A DNA stretch of 64,000 nucleotides from Saccharopolyspora gloriosae (GTDB taxonomy: Bacteria > Actinomycetota > Actinomycetes > Mycobacteriales > Pseudonocardiaceae), in the NCBI RefSeq assembly GCF_022828475.1, contig NZ_CP059557.1:1488001-1552000 (forward strand). The letters are read 5' to 3'. Below are positions 63,800-64,000 of this stretch, piece after piece. The position numbers and the translations under genes were made by a program. Positions within the stretch are counted from its first letter, which is position 1; every line of letters starts with the position of its first letter. The notes below the pieces were generated by a model. The model was not told the origin of the DNA. It made no database searches and saw only the letters and a program-made list of their open reading frames with translations.

Positions 63800-64000
63800 A
63801 TGAGCATGACCCGTCAGGTGGTACCGGTAGCCTTGCGCGACGTGCCTTCCGCGGTCGCGACAGCCCCGCCTCGACCCGCTCAGGTCGAGCCGGTGCAGAT
63901 CCAGCATCTCGCCGAGACAATCGGCGCCCGGGTCATCAACGTGCCTGGTCACAACCCTGGTGATGGGTCGGTGACCGGAGCGACGTTGCGAGCTCAGCAA
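63800..64000 (+). CDS. Start of an unidentified gene running off the right edge
   Basis: From ATG 63800 (after CAGAGGTG; GTG 63794 and ATG 63806 are in frame) the frame stays open to the edge for 67 residues. It reads MSMTRQVVPVALRDVP, then VEPVQIQHLAETIGARVINV. No family is recognisable. It diverges from the EACC1-caspase operon and could be a partner of it. Confidence 0.45.
   Translation, partial: MSMTRQVVPVALRDVPSAVATAPPRPAQVEPVQIQHLAETIGARVINVPGHNPGDGSVTGATLRAQQ

Overview
The window is about 70% G+C DNA whose gene content and order fit an actinomycete, most probably the family Pseudonocardiaceae (a Saccharopolyspora-like genus is my best guess from memory, not proven). Two conserved actinobacterial blocks anchor it. 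The first is thyX - dapA - RNase J - ftsK - argA-type acetyltransferase - rimO - pgsA - cinA - clgR - pspA - pspM, the order known around Rv2754c-Rv2743c of Mycobacterium tuberculosis, here interrupted by insertions. The second is DUF3040 - mraZ - rsmH - ftsL - ftsI, the start of the division and cell wall (dcw) cluster. Almost all genes have GTG or ATG starts and many overlap by 1-4 bases.

Layout. 1-1.5 kb: a DUF4097 gene cut by the left edge and a ribbon-helix-helix gene, with a leaderless promoter. 1.6-7.8 kb: thyX, a membrane Ser/Thr kinase with a septum-formation-type outer domain, a TIGR03085 protein, dapA and RNase J. 8-10.6 kb: a membrane protein and a TetR regulator diverging from a triple operator, a DUF4190 protein and a broken copy of it. 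10.9-22.1 kb: an accessory island with a type I restriction-modification system whose hsdR-hsdS and hsdM are 4.7 kb apart, enclosing a WXG/type VII-like gene set and a DUF397/DUF5753 regulator pair. 22.5-33.3 kb: a tripeptidyl-peptidase-like enzyme, an acyltransferase, ftsK, a secreted sialidase-like protein, lldD, a secreted phospholipase A2, a hydrolase and an acetyltransferase. 33.4-43.4 kb: Uma2 nuclease, rimO-pgsA-cinA, clgR, pspA-pspM, a uracil/xanthine permease, nei-type glycosylase plus ParA ATPase, and a methyltransferase. 43.6-48.3 kb: DUF3040, then an IS481 and an IS21 element, both intact with recognisable ends and target duplications. 48.3-53 kb: moxR - DUF58 - transglutaminase operon. 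53.3-58 kb: mraZ, rsmH, ftsL, ftsI. 58.3-62.9 kb: a convergent two-gene module replaces the expected continuation of the dcw cluster.

The strongest candidates for an unusual system are these. First, the 58.3-62.9 kb module: a 1392-residue protein joining a caspase-like protease (His80/Cys130) with an EF-hand-like loop to four FtsK/EccC-type ATPase domains, preceded by a small protein resembling EACC1 (effector-associated constant component 1). This looks like an NTP-dependent protease switch of a conflict or programmed-death system built on a type VII secretion motor. Second, four copies of a structured intergenic element (near 4.7, 29.6, 45.5 and 58.0 kb), all downstream of plus-strand genes, whose stems are kept by compensating base changes and whose 3' tails are arrays of tiny hairpins. 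Both insertion sequences have landed in the third copy.

All calls come from reading the sequence; no database search was possible. Family names rest on recognisable motifs and recalled gene order.
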